A stretch of DNA of 64,000 bases from Pegoplata infirma (GCA_963921195.1 OY992537.1:58800313-58864312), one strand, 5' to 3'. Positions 33,311 to 44,840 are shown, numbered from the stretch's first letter. The notes: a model not told the origin generated them from the sequence alone. Translations and numbers: made by a program.

Positions 33311-33695
33311 TTGAAAAAATTTTATTGTAATTTTCCAATCTTAAAATCATTTCTACTGCTCCAATGGTGCGTCATAGAGGGGTCCTTTATAAGACCGACC
33401 CCCATTAATTTTTACGTCTTAACATTTCTTTGGAACAAACTAATACCCTATCTCCAATTTCTAAGGGGGCTCCCACACAAAACGACATTTTTTAAAATTT
33501 GTTCCAACCGCTCTAACTGCCCTAATAATGCCCTTAGAGCAACAAAATGTATAACCGACCCACAATATTTTTTTAGTCCAAACATTTTCTCTGAACACAC
33601 CTACCCTCTATCTTTAACTGTTAAGGCGGTCCCCATACAATTTTTTTTATTTTTTGTAAATTTGTTTTATTTAATCAGCTTCTACCGGTCCAATG
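33311..33695 (-). repeat. Family G internal repeat (open frame not called a gene)
   Basis: Close copy of 22240-22640 in the opposite orientation. A 131-codon plus-strand frame aligns with the frame of that copy, but most of the differences change amino acids. That suggests no protein selection. Confidence 0.65.
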
Positions 33696-34511
33696 CACAG
33701 AGGTAAAAACCGGCCAAAACTAAAAAAAATTTTTTTTTTCTTTTTTTCCAAATTGATGCCAAATGAGAGCTAACACTTCAAAACATACGATTACAAAGTT
33801 TTGTGCCAATCCCTTGACTTGTTTAGGTTTTATAACGAAGCAAAGTTGAGTAATTGTATTTATTATTTTTTAAATTTAAAAGTTGTGATTTGCAACTTTG
33901 AAATCCAAGTAGGCTGTAAACTTAAAAAAAAAAAATGTTGTCTTGAAATTGATATATTTTGAAAACTTAGCATTATTTTTACATGTCATATGGATTTCGG
34001 TAATTTCAAGTGCGTGGATCAATTTAAACAGTAGTGGTGAAAATAAATCTAAAAAAATAAAAAATTTATAAAAAAATACAAACTTTGGAAAGCCCAAAAA
34101 AATACTTTTTGCTCAAAATTGCTCTTAAGTCGCTATACCACAAATTAGTATAAGGGTTTCCAAGTAAGTACTAATTAACATCAGTACCAAGTTTAACCAA
34201 GTCTTTCAGTTAGAGCCTTTTAAAGTTGGGTCATTTATATAAAATAAAGAGCTTTTTGAGCTGTGGAAAACACATAAAAAAAGAAGATGGATGAAATACT
34301 GTAGATTAAGACAAAACATCTTAAAACACATTAAAAAAAAAAAAAATCGCGAACAAAAAAAATTTTTTCGCGGAAAAAAAAAAAATTCCGCGGAAATTTT
34401 TTTTTCGCGAAATTGGTTTATTATTATATTCTTAACCTACCTACAACATTTTATAAGTTTAGATACAAAATTAAAGAAGTTATAGGGTTTTGGCCGGAAT
34501 TTACCACTGTG
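33696..34511. mobile_element. Non-autonomous Transib-like element, CACAGTG end, 5-bp TSD
   Basis: The left end is CACAGAGGTAAAAACCGGCC and the right end is the complement of CACAGTGGTAAATTCCGGCC. The repeat continues with AAAAC. CAATG is duplicated at 33691-33695 and 34512-34516, and one copy restores GGTCCAATGGTGCG of family G. Transib transposons have CAC-ended heptamers like the V(D)J signal CACAGTG and make 5-bp duplications. The target here is not their usual GC-rich one, so the assignment is tentative. No transposase is present. Confidence 0.75.
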
Positions 34512-34660
34512 CAATGGTGCGTCCGAAAGGGGTCATTAGTGAGACCGACCCCCATTTATTTTTACCCTACAACATTTTTTCAAAACATACCTACGCCCTA
34601 TCTCCACTCCCTAAGTAGGCTCCCATACAAAATTACATTTTTATAAAATTTGCTCCAACT

Positions 34661-35980
34661 GTTGAATTAAATAAAGTCAAAAAATTATAGCAAAAATTTA
34701 ATAAATGTTTTTTTCTTATTTTTTCAATAAAAAAAACTTTTTATTGATGACATTGCTTCATCATATTGAGGACACTGCTTCATCATATTGATGACACTTT
34801 ACATTGAGCAAAAATTGATGTAACATTTAATTATATTGATGTAACTTTTCATCAATATGAAGAACTTTTTTCTTTAAGTGTTTTTTTAATGCATTTTCAG
34901 GTAACTACTTATTATAAAATTTCACTTTCTGCCACTCATTCAAAATGTTATCTGAAAATTGCACTTTCCGGCGAAGTCAAACCTCAAAAGGGTTAAATTA
35001 ACCATATTTGGCCGCGTGCTTAAATTAACATACTTTTTACATATTTTTAATTTTGTTTTTCAAATTAAATTAATGTTTTTTTTTTCAAAAAAAAAAAAAT
35101 TAGTTTTGCATAAATTATCTACGGTTTTAGAAATTGTTTGGTGGGAATATATTTTATAGATTAACATATTTTTTGTCTATTTTTTTTTGTGGTTCATTTA
35201 AAAACTTGGTATATTCCATTTCATTATCATAATTGTCAAAATATAATTTGTTAGTTTTAGAGATTAGTTTATTGTAATATGTATAAAATATGTATGTTTG
35301 TAGTTTATTAAGTAGTGTATATTGGCTTAAAATTTAAGTTTGATGCCAAAAATCCCTACAAAATTAAAAACAAACATTGGGTTTCAAATACAAAAATATT
35401 CATAAATTAAACATTTACGTTTAGCAAGCATATGCCTAAAATATGTAATAAATTTGTGATTTTTGTTATAAGAAGGGCTTATAAATTTGAAAATTGTGTG
35501 AAAAAAAATATTGTAAATACGTTTTATAAATTAAGCAATTTGCATATATAATTTTTGGAAATTGGATATACAGACATATTTTTAAAAGAATTATGCCGCT
35601 TTATTAATAAGATGCCAATAAAAAAAAATATTTGATGGATTTAAAATAATTTCGTTGTATTTTTTTTAGCTAAAACAACAATTTTTGTTCATCAATAAAT
35701 ACTAAAAATCTTAAGGGGGTTTAAAAGAAAAAAAAAAAAAAAAAAAAAACAGCCTTGATGTGAACAATTTTTAAACAGCTATAAACAAATAAACACGCAA
35801 TATTTTTTAATTCTGTGTTTTTATTTCAAAGATAAATTATTGTAATATATTAAAAATTTTATAACACAAAATTTGGTCAACTAGAATTGCCAGGGTTCCC
35901 ACTCAATTTTAAAATGTTTTTTTAAAGGACAAAATCGTCTGCAGTTGTACAGAAAAAACTGCTGGTATCGGTTTTGATGA
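34661..35980. other. No gene seen: unique AT-rich DNA
   Basis: Contains TTCATCATATTGAT repeats at 34748-34800 (shared with 31702-31735) and a 22-base A run at 35728-35749. No frame or RNA gene was recognised. Confidence 0.45.
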
Positions 35981-35984
35981 TTTT

Positions 35985-37085
35985 TTTCGATTTGTAGATT
36001 ATTAAATTCTCTAGTACTTACCGTGACCAATTTTTTCTATCAAAATTTTTGGATTTTTAGAAAATTTCCACCAATATTTTGGATTTTTGAAAAAAAAAAA
36101 AAAAATAATAAATGTCTTGCAATACATTAATCATGTTGATTACACAGCTCAGCATGAAAATGTGTATTGGATTCTGGTAAGTGATTTAGATAGTGTTTGT
36201 TGCGCTGATTCCACATATGCGACCCAAATATGTATATCACGTCAGGATTTTGAGTTATTCGTGGTTAAAGTGCCGAAAAAGGCCATTTTTGACTATTTTT
36301 GAAAGCTTATAATATAAAATCCTGACATGCGATTGACTTGGTATCAAGCTCATTCAAAAGTATGTAATTTTCTCTATAAGGCAAGATAATAATGGAATTT
36401 ACGTCAGCAATTTTAGTCTTGCAAAAATGCGAAATGTCAAAATTGCAACTTTATTTGCTTGTTATTTTGCAAATTGTAGTAATTATATTACTATTGAAAT
36501 AAAATGCGTTTCTTTATTTGCAACAGCGCATCATATAAAAGGTAAAAGAAAAGTGAAAAAGTTTATTTAATGGTTTTTAAAAAAAAAGTTGCAATCTTGC
36601 ACTGTTGCAAGGGCTAAAAAATTCTGACGTGAATACCATTAATATGTTCTTGGAATTTAATTTTATAAAATGGTAAAAAAATCATTAACAAAAATCTTCC
36701 ATTTTTTAAATATTTAGTTTATTTACACAGTGTTTTTTAACAAATTTCCATACAAATACTCACGTAAATATTACAGTAAAAGCACTTGTGGCTAATAATT
36801 TTGTCACCATTATAAAAAAATTAAATTCCAAGAAAACTTAATTTTGTCTTAAAGAGAAAATTACACACTTTCGAATGAGCTTCATATCAAGTAATTCGCA
36901 TGTCAGGATCTTATTTTATAGGCGCTCGAAAATGGCCAAAATGGGACTTTTTTGACACTTTAATCGCGATTTTTTCAAAATTGCGACGTGATAGAAAAAT
37001 TTGAGTGACGGTTTTGGAATCGGGAAACCAAAACCTATAAACATTTTTTGGTTTCATTCAAAACGCAGCGACAAACCTCAGATTT
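35985..37085. mobile_element. Foldback repeat with a nested MITE
   Basis: The arm at about 36170-36390 (AAATCCTGACATGCGATT, AAGCTCATTCAAAAGT, GGCCATTTTTGAC) is matched in complement at about 36830-37075. The exact termini are not clear and no target duplication could be shown. Confidence 0.6.
36391..36652. mobile_element. Small MITE in the loop, ATTTACGTCAG ends
   Basis: ATAATGGAATTTACGTCAGC on the left pairs with the complement of CTGACGTGAATACCATTAAT on the right, and TTGCAA words follow on both sides. It lies between the arms of the 35985-37085 foldback. Confidence 0.6.
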
Positions 37086-37089
37086 GTAG

Positions 37090-37640
37090 AGCGGTGTTAT
37101 GAATATCAAAACAAATTCTGAAATTGTGAGAGCATTCTTCAAGATATCTCCATTTGAAATTTGTCAAACTATTTCTAAAAATGGCGTTTTTTTCCTACGT
37201 TCAAGAAGTTTTAAAAAACAAATCTCAACAATTTTTCCACCGACTTTTTTTATAAAGCTTGAGACAAACTTTCATTTAAACAGATACAAATCAGAACATT
37301 CTAATCCATGACGCCCTTCGATCAAAAATTTGGGTTTTTGGTAATTAAATAAAAAAAAAAAATAAAAAACTTTGATCGAGGAATGCCAAGGGCTAAAATG
37401 ATTTATAAAAGGGTCATGGGAAAGAAATTTTGAGATTTTTTTTTTTTTAATTTCTTGAACGTGGGATTTTTTTTTTAATTTTTTGAACGTGGAATTTTTT
37501 TTAAATTTCAAATAGCAATATCTCGAAAGCCAATTTACCGATTTTAATTTTGTTTTTCAATATTTGTGTTCAACGCATCAAAATTAATAAAAATTATGTT
37601 TTTTTTTTATTTTTATTTTATTTGCCCGGACACTTGGGAA
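37090..37640. mobile_element. Family F foldback repeat, copy 2
   Basis: Inverted arms carry AAATTTCAAATAGCAATATC, GTGTTCAACGCATC, ACTTTGATCGAGGAATGCCA and the outer end GCCCGGACACTTGGG. Family words match 41690-42000. Confidence 0.6.
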
Positions 37641-37888
37641 AATTAAAAGAATCGATAAATAGCTTCTAAGACGATAATCTGTTTAAAAATTGTTGCGTGT
37701 AGAATTTATAAAGCATTTTATCACCTTTAATTAAAAATAAAAAAAAGATAAATTAAATCCACCAATTTGGGCCGGAGATATTTTTATTTAAGTAAAGCCA
37801 CTTTTTTTAAAAAGTTGAAAACTTGGCGGAACACAAAAATGTCGTGGATCGCAATTTTTTTTATTTCTAAACCAGTGTTACACTTAAA

Positions 37889-38009
37889 ATATTTTGTAAG
37901 TAAATTCAACTGAAAAAACGTTTAAAATAATCGTTTTTCCTTTAAAAAACGGACTACTTATATTTCATTTGAAACAACATACTTTTTCAGTTATTTTTAA
38001 ACGTTAATA
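37889..38009 (+). mobile_element. Family E MITE left-end fragment
   Basis: TA precedes CACTTAAAATATTTTGTAAG, with AATTCAACTGAAAAAACG and ACTTTTTCAGTTATTTTTAA as in 59478-59989. It is cut by the next MITE end at 38010. Confidence 0.55.
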
Positions 38010-38720
38010 CACTCAAAAAAAAAGTTTGTAAAATTACATAAAATCCCCGTGATTTTACGGGGTAGGTTTTGTAAAATATGTACTAGCAAGAATCCCCGTA
38101 ATGTTACGGGGATAATTTGTAAATTGATTTAACAAAAGAAAATGTATATTTTCGATTTTTTTTGTAAAATATTAACTTCGAGATGAACATTTTTTTTGGA
38201 AATTTACAACACAAAATTGTAAACTTACAGAAAAAGGTTGTTATTTTACAAAGAAAAAATGGAAAATGAAAAAAATAATTTGTAGATTAACAAATTATTT
38301 GGTTAAACTGCAGTTTTTACCGCAAAAAATATTGAAAAACACGTATATTTACAATAAAAATTGTAAATTTGCAAATAAGAATTAAAATTTACAAAAAAAA
38401 TTGCAAACTTACAAAAAAAAGTTGTAAATTTACAAAATAAATGTAGAAAATCAAAAAAAAATTGGAAATTTACAAATGTTACGTTAAACAACTGTGGTAA
38501 ATTTACAATTTTTATTGTAAATATACCATTTTTTCTTATTTTTTGCCGTAAAAACAGTAGTTTAACCAAATAATTTGTGAATTTACAATTTAGTTTTTGT
38601 ATTTTCTACTTCATTCTTGTAAAATTACAAGTTTTTATAGGTATTCGATTTTGTTTTTTAAATTTTCATATTTGTTTTGTAAATTTCCAAAAAAATTGGT
38701 TTATTTACATATTTGTTTTG
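38010..38720 (+). mobile_element. MITE fragment with TTGTAAATTTACAA palindromes
   Basis: TA at 38008-38009 precedes CACTCAAAAAAAAAGTTTGT. The body repeats TTGTAAATTTACAA and AATCCCCGTGATTTTACGGG. No right end with GAGTG + TA was found. Confidence 0.55.
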
Positions 38721-39420
38721 TAAATTTAAAGGCTTTTTCCATTGGTGGATCTTATTTTTCTTCTTCGGCAGCTGAAGTAGCACTTTAACAACCTGAAATG
38801 ATTTTTTTTTTCACTTGAACACTTTTAACAAACTTTTTAAAGTATAACACTTCACTTTTTTAAATTAGACTAAATAACAATTTTTTTTTGAATTTTTAAT
38901 TATTTTCACAAGTATTTTAAAAAAAAATCGGAAAACAAATTTTTGAGTATTGTAGATTTGATGTTAAAGTACCTGTTTAAATAAGAAAAACTTAATTTTT
39001 CATAATCGGCAGCTTTTTATTGCCATTTTAGGTGCCAAATTTAAAACAAAATTACCAAAAAAATATGGTAAAATTACCAAAAAAAAATGGTGTAAATTTT
39101 TTTTTTTTTGATAAACCTTACAATTAGTTGAAAAATGCTTGTGTCCGGAACTTAAAAAATGTTCAAATTTTTTTCATGAAATTTTTTATTTATAAAAAAT
39201 TATTTTTAACTAAATTTTTTACTCCAAAACTCAAAAAAAAATCTGAACTTAGAAAATTTTTTGTTTAATAACAATTTTTTGTGTTAAAAAAGTGAAAACC
39301 TTTTAAACGATCTTAAAAAAATGTTTGTAATAAAACATTTTTTTAGTAGAAAGACTAAATAACATCAAGTAAAATTTTGTTGTACAATTACAGTTTTCTT
39401 GTGTAAAAAAACTAAACACC
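38721..39420. other. No gene seen: A/T-run-rich DNA
   Basis: Includes AAAATTACCAAAAAAATATGGTAAAATTACC near 39050-39095, again a short inverted-repeat pattern. No gene features. Confidence 0.4.
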
Positions 39421-39765
39421 GGGGGGGGGGGGCTGAAATAAAGCCATAGGCAATAAGGCCCTATGGCCTTATTTCCCAAAGAGTTGAGAAATAAGGCCGT
39501 ATGGCGTTATTACCAACTACTGTTGGAAATAAAGCCATATATGGCTTTGTTACTCATTCAAATATTTTTTCAAAATGTTCATCATTATTTTGCGGAGAGT
39601 GTGGAAATATATTTCCACGTAAATCCTGCTACCCAAAAAAAAATATTTAGCGAAGCCGCTAAATTAATTTATGGAGTTTGAAATGGCGTACGGACATAAG
39701 TAGCGCCCAAGGTCTTATCGCCCAAAACCGTAAATGTCGTATCGCCCAAGCTGCGACATATAGCC
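39421..39765. repeat. G12 run followed by AATAAGGCCATATGGC and CGCCCAA repeats
   Basis: Twelve G bases at 39421, then several AATAAGGCCNTATGGCNTTA units with the palindrome GCCATATGGC-like centre, then TCTTATCGCCCAA / CGTATCGCCCAA / ATATAGCCCAA repeats. A 72-codon frame lies over the first part and matches nothing that I recognise. Confidence 0.55.
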
Positions 39766-39865
39766 CAAAATTATAGGTCTAAAAATGTTATTTCTTCGAA
39801 AACAAAATTGTCAAAAAATCCAAAATTACGACTTCTATGATTTGTGTTTTTGTAATAAAGGTTTT

Positions 39866-40097
39866 CTGAGTAGCAGGCCTTCGGCCGGGCTTAGGGATTA
39901 CATACTCCATGCATTAAACCCACCCTCTCTGCAAACCAAAGCTATTTTGGTTATCAGGCCTTTTTAGGGCATAACAAATTTGATAGCGTAAAGGCCTGCT
40001 ACCCTAGAAAACTTTACTTTGTGGAGAGGGTGGGTTTAATGCATGGATTTTGTAATCCCTAAGCCCGGCCGAAGGCCGCCTACGCAGGAAAAACTTT
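39866..40097. mobile_element. GC-rich short foldback, GGCCTTCGGCCGGGC arms
   Basis: The left arm GGCCTTCGGCCGGGCTTAGG ... CCATGCATTAAACCCACC (39878-39938) is matched in complement at 40020-40083, with a loop of about 80 bases. Base composition is far above the surroundings. The frames opened on both arms encode the same short peptide containing RPSAGLRDY, as expected for an inverted repeat. Confidence 0.75.
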
Positions 40098-40119
40098 AAG
40101 CAAAAAAAAAAAAAAAACA

Positions 40120-40412
40120 ATTGCACAGAGGTGTATATTGTTTTTAATTGAAATGAAATAAGTCCCACCATTGATGAAATAACTCCCAATTCTTAACAAG
40201 AAATAAAATAACTCCCAATCTATTTTTTGTTGGGGTTTTTTTCATTTGGAAGTTATTTCATAATGAAATAAATCCAAAAAAAATTGGTGCAATAAGTCCC
40301 ACTACACTGGGACTAATTTCATAATGAAATAAGTCCCAAATCGTATGTAAAATTTTTGGGAGTTGTTTCATTTTGGGAGTTATTTCATTTGGGAGTTATT
40401 GCGCAGTACCGT
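40120..40412. repeat. AATAACTCCCAA / TTGGGAGTTATT inverted array
   Basis: At least eight copies of AAATAAGTCCCA or AAATAACTCCCA and their complements, several arranged as direct palindromes (TTTCATAATGAAATAA). Possible ends TTGCACAGAGG and the complement of GCGCAGTACC. Confidence 0.6.
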
Positions 40413-40734
40413 TACTTGGGCCTCTTCGAAAAGATATTAAAAACACATGACACCATTTTTAGGGCGCATCGACGTTATGTGATTCTTCAATTTTTCCGGA
40501 TTCATTATCTGCATTTCAAACATTATCTGTGCAGTTGCAGTTTACGGAATCAGTTGTAATTTGTCTTCAAGTTAAGAACGTGTAGGTATTAAACTTTTTA
40601 TATCCCATTTTTTCCAAAAAAAAAAATGAACTTGTAGTTAGAATTTTACATAGATTTTCACATTTGTATACAAGGGGGTGAGGAGATATGTACTTCTTTT
40701 GTTAACTGACAGTTAATATGTGTGTTGGTGTGTT
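40413..40734. other. No gene seen
   Basis: Unique block with more balanced composition at 40415-40570. The frame through it does not resemble a known protein to me. Confidence 0.4.
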
Positions 40735-41237
40735 ACATTATATAAAGTTAAAAAATTTTACTGAATTTCTAAACTTTTACATTAAACAAAACCTTGTAAA
40801 ATTACAAGAAAAGTTTGCAACTTGTTTTTTTGCTACCTTCTATTTGACAAGAATTCCTTGTTATTTTATAAGCTTTTTACCAATAATTTTGTAATTTTAA
40901 TTTTTGACGTGATAAAATTTACAAGGAGGTTGTGTGACTTTACTAGATTTTTTGCTACCTCCTATTTTACGAGAATTCCTAGTACAAGATTTTTACCAAT
41001 TAAATTGTAAATTTACAACTTTTTTTGCGAAATAAAACATACAGAAATTTTCGTAAATTTACAAAAAAAAATTTTTGTAAAAAGTCTTGGAAATTTGTAA
41101 AATTACAAGAAAAACTTTGAAATTACAAAAAAAAAAAATTAAAATTAAACGAAAATTATTTGTTAAAAAACAAGGAAAACTGTCAAATGTTGGTAAAATG
41201 GGATTACGAGACTTTTTCTAGTAATTTGACAAGGTTT
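40735..41237. mobile_element. MITE remnant with CTTGTAAAATTACAAG palindromes
   Basis: Repeats of ACCTTGTAAAATTACAAGAA and its halves. A right end of type TTTTTTTTGTG followed by TA lies at about 41228-41238. The left end is not certain. Confidence 0.5.
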
Positions 41238-41262
41238 TTTTTGTGTATAGTGGAGGATATAA
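41238..41262 (+). mobile_element. Family A extreme 3' end
   Basis: TAGTGGAGGATATAAAAATA equals the last bases of family A (TAGAGTGGAGGGTATAAAAA) with small changes. The rest of the element is missing. Confidence 0.5.
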
Positions 41263-41690
41263 AAATACAGAATATAACAGCGTTAAAACTTTTCGATCAC
41301 AGTGTATTTATGTGTGTGTGTGGTATATTTTTCAAAAGAGAAGTCCCAAACAGCCAGCCTGACTGACAGACGGACAAACGTGGGGACAAAACTCTAAACT
41401 GCAACAAAACTGAGAGACAAGTATAAAGTAGGAAATGTTCTGGTAGTGACATTTACTATGTTATATTAACATTTAGTAGACAATTCGATTTAGTTCCTGT
41501 TTTTTCATTTGTTTTGTTAATGTGGATGATGTTGTTTTCAAAACATTTTATTTGTTTTAACCTGTTTAAAGTTAAAATGTAAAAAACATTTGCGGTATTC
41601 AGAGTTCTACTTGTCAACCTTGAAACCTTTTTACAAAAAAAAAATAAAGTGCATGGACTGACATTTTATTGTATGTCAAAAAAGTTTTTC
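41263..41690. other. No gene seen
   Basis: Contains CTGACAGACGGACAAACGTG near 41364, which resembles the GACGGACGGAC block of the DINE-like families but with no family context. The rest is unique AT-rich DNA. Confidence 0.4.
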
Positions 41691-42000
41691 TTCCGATAAA
41701 CTTTTTGAGTTTTTTTTTAGTTTCTGAAAACCGCAATTTTTTTGCAAATTTAAAAAAGTAATATCTCGAAAACCGTTCGACCGATTTTTTTTTTGATGTT
41801 CATGTTCAGCGCATCGAAATTAATAAGTGTGATGTGTAGCAAAACATATTTTTAATTTTTTTTTAATTTTCAGAAATTCTTTTTGATCGTCGGGCGCCAC
41901 GGGTTCATTTAAGCCGATTGACCTTAAATTTGTAACACATAACTTTCAGGCCTAGTAGAATAAAATAAAAATTTTCCCGGACACTTGGTAACAAATTTCA
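41691..42000 (-). mobile_element. Family F repeat, copy 3
   Basis: AATATCTCGAAAACCGTTCG, TGTTCAGCGCATCGAAATTA, GTCGGGCGCCACGGGTTCAT, ACTTTCAGGCCTAGTAGAAT and the outer end TTCCCGGACACTTGG. It shows the uninterrupted GGCCTAGTAGAAT site that is split at 11327. Confidence 0.6.
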
Positions 42001-42366
42001 CTATAATAGAGCATATATATTTTGAAACAGGTCTCTTTTGTTAATGTACCACATCAAGTGCCCCATATTCTGAATACCTCTATTGCTCATAATTGTAGGA
42101 CGGCTGGCTTAATAATTCTTGCTGAGAGTCAAAAGACAACATTGTTGAATTTGTCATCATCCTTATTACTAGGGCAAGTACTTTCATGCATCTAAAAATC
42201 GAAAATATGTTCCTATAATATGCATCTAAAAATCAAAAATATGCACTTAAAATTAGAAAAATATGCACTTAAACTTTAAAAATATGTATTAAAAATGAAT
42301 TGTTTTTACTAAAAAAGGGCTTTGTAACATAAATTAGATTTTTTTCAAATACTTTAATTCCCTCTA

Positions 42367-42851
42367 CACACAAAAAATTATTGGCTAAAAATTTTCAATT
42401 AAATGTATTGATCAACAAAATTTAAATGAGTCCATCAATGTTTTGATTAAAATTTTTGCTATTTTTTGTTACAAATTTTCAACATACCAGATTTTTTTTT
42501 TCGCTTTAATTTATTTGAATAGATTAATTCAAAAATATACAAAATAATCGGGCCTTAACTTTTTTTATTGTTGGCAACATATTGGAAAGCAAAAAAGATG
42601 AATTTTTTGATAATTTTGTCATAAGCTTACAATTCATTTGTTAAATCAATCATAATTTTGATTGACTTTAAGCAAAAAATTGATAAAATTTTTTATCAAA
42701 ATCGAAAAAATGTTTGATTGAAATAATTCTCAATCAATCACCTACAATTTGATGATTGGTATAACAATTTTTTAATTGGAGGAATTTCAATCAAAAAATT
42801 GATTGAGTCCGCGTTTTTGTTGATTGAAATTTGTTTCAGATTTTTTCTGTG
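42367..42851. mobile_element. TA-inserted MITE, CACAGAAAAAAT ends, TTGATTGAAATT interior
   Basis: TA at 42365-42366 and 42852-42853 flank CACACAAAAAATT and the complement of ATTTTTTCTGTG. Interior words AATTGATTG, TTTCAATCAA and TTGATTGAAA occur in both orientations. Confidence 0.75.
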
Positions 42852-42994
42852 TAGAATATTAAACAAATGTTTTTTGAGTGGACTCAGCTTTTTATTGGAA
42901 AATATTTTTTTAATGACACATTTTGTGATAAAAAATTTTAAATGAACAAATTTTCTTTAGAAGTCAAAAAATATTCCTGGAACAAATTTTATAA

Positions 42995-43340
42995 ATAAAC
43001 AAGTAGAAAGTTTAAAATTAACTTGGACGTAAAAAAATGCTTAAAAATGTTTACTAAAAATATTAAATTTGAAGTCAAATACTTCTTTAGCAATTTTTGA
43101 AAAAAAAAAATACTTTTTGGGTGTAAAATTTTTTTGAGTTTAAAAAATATTTGAGTCACAAAAATTCTTAGTAAAATATTTTTGTGGCCAAAAATCTCTA
43201 CTAAAACATGCGTTTTGTCCAACACGTGAATTCGGGATAAAACAAATCTTAGTTTCACGGATTTGTTCATAACTTCTTAACCACTGTGCAAAATTCTCTA
43301 AAATTCAATACCAATCTGACCTGGAGAATAAATGTTTTTG
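42995..43340 (+). mobile_element. Family A fragment, diverged
   Basis: AACAAGTAGAAAGTTTAAAA, TTTTTGGGTGTAAAATTTTT, CAACACGTGAATTCGGGATA and ACTTCTTAACCACTG occur in the order of 26556-26960. The 3' part is missing. Confidence 0.6.
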
Positions 43341-43689
43341 TATAGGCTTTTCTGAGTCCATTTCTATAAAAAACTGTCTCAGAATATCATTTCAATCAGA
43401 AAATAATATTTTTTAGAAGAAATGGTGGATCGGTTTTTGATTATGTTTGTTAGATTAAATTTTTGAAATGATTTTTTGAAAAAATGTTAATAAAAATTAA
43501 AAAAAGTGCAATTTATATGAAAATATGCAAAAATATGCATTTATACCAAAATATGCAAAAATATGCAACTACAAATCGATGCCATTTTATTGCAAATTTA
43601 TTGATTCGGATAGATATTTAATTTATGTTATGTTTAGAGTGCGGAGTAAAAATATGCATTTTCATGAAAGTACTTGCCCTACTTATTAC

Positions 43690-44098
43690 TATTATCATAG
43701 AGCAACATGAATGAGTCATTATTTCTTTTATTATTCTAGGTTTTTTTTTGTTTTAAAAACGACTAATTTTATTTCCTTTTTTTTGTTACATTTCGTAATT
43801 GAACAAAAACAGGATTTTGTTTTAGTTTCAGTGTATTTTTTTTTGTTTGAATGACTTGATAAGCTTTTAATTTATGATCCTGTTGTTTTAATTTTAATCT
43901 TGTTGTAGTTTTTTATTTCTCTTCTTTTTTTTTTGTAAAATACATAATCATAATTAAGGCCTAATGTTTTTGCTGTAATTATAAAAGGAATGTGGTCACA
44001 ACAAAATTGTGACCGGTTTCTTCAATATACTACTTTGTATGTAAGACTCACTTATTTACATCAAATGACTTAAGATTCTTTTAAAATACAATCAAAAT
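43690..44098. other. No gene seen
   Basis: Unique AT-rich DNA with long T runs. No frame or RNA gene was recognised. Confidence 0.4.
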
Positions 44099-44577
44099 AA
44101 AAGCTCTTTCTAATCAGTAGAAACATCTGCTGAAAATGCACCCAATTTGAGCCATATGAAAAATGTTGTAGTTCGGCCATACTGCTCTAGGGGCACTTTT
44201 ATGGCAGTTAGAGCGGTTGGTGGAAATTTAAAAAATTTCATTTTGTATGGGTGAACCCTTACGAATTGAATATAGACTGCTAGTTTGTTTGAAAAAATTT
44301 GTGTGGGTTATATATTAATGGGGGAAGGTCTTGATATTAAACTCTCTAGGACGCATCATTTGAGCAGTAGACCTGAATTAAAAATTGGAAAAATGCAATA
44401 CAAATTTTCAAGAATCAAAAAATAGTAATAATCGTAATCCAACGATCTTACTAAGCAACAAATTTGTAGAATTGATAGAAGTTTCCCACAAAAAACTTAA
44501 AAAAAATCTAATCTAAAAAACTTTTTTTCAAAGTGTCCAATTTTCCATGGAATGCCCTATATACATACATATGGCTA
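44099..44577. mobile_element. Family H left fragment joined to family G
   Basis: 44099-44160 matches the family H left part (TCTTTCTAATCAGTAGAAAC, AATGCACCCAATTTGAGCCA). From 44161 the family G internal repeat (GGGGCACTTTTATGGCAGTT, GCAGTAGACC) runs to the right terminus AAGTGTCCAATTTTCCATGG AATGCCC near 44575. Confidence 0.55.
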
Positions 44578-44579
44578 TC

Positions 44580-44840
44580 AAGGAAGGTCTTTCCGAGGAC
44601 ACCCACCGATTGTCCTCAAACTTGCATATGTAAAAGCAGGGAGGAAAATAAAAGTAACTTGCTTTTTCTTAGCTGCCCAATCGCACATTTAGCTGGTCAA
44701 AGGGAATGGGGAAAACGGAAAATGGTATTTTTTTGGTTTTTTGAGGATTTTTCGCATTTCTTCTAAAGAAACTATCTGAACATTTTATACAGATCGAAAG
44801 ATTTTTTGAAGGCTTATCCAATAGTGTATCGGCCGTGACA
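44580..44840 (+). mobile_element. Diverged, right-truncated relative of the TTA-target MITE
   Basis: ATCAAGGAAGGTCTTTCCGA followed by GGACACCCACCGAT, GCTGCCCAATCGCACATTTA and AAAGAAACTATCTG parallels the order at 51441-51640 (CAAGGGAAGTCTCCC, GTGTCACCCGCGGAT, GCGGCCCAAATTCATATTTA, AAAGAAACCTAGTC). No right terminus was seen. Confidence 0.5.

Larger units (their letters stand above)
32253..34660. mobile_element. Family G foldback element, copy 2, truncated, interrupted twice
   Basis: The left arm starts at CATTCCATGTCAAATCGGAC (lacking GGGG). It continues to GCCCAGGAAGATCGTGGGAT, and after a MITE the internal repeat runs in the minus sense (CATTAATTTTTACGTCTTAA, CCTATCTCCAATTTCTAAGG). A CACAGTG element follows, and then the repeat resumes to about 34660. 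The right arm is missing. Confidence 0.7.
42170..43681. mobile_element. Non-autonomous hAT-type element, 1512 bp, exact 8-bp TSD
   Basis: TAGGGCAAGTACTTTCATG is present at both ends in inverse orientation. CTTATTAC is duplicated at 42162-42169 and 43682-43689. AATATGCA repeats lie just inside both ends and AATCGATGCCATTTTATTGC near the right end. No transposase is present. It contains a TA-type MITE and a piece of family A. Confidence 0.93.

Noticed and set aside
39785..40189. Two frames sharing RPSAGLRDY
   Set aside because: They come from the two arms of one inverted repeat, so the shared peptide follows from shared DNA.
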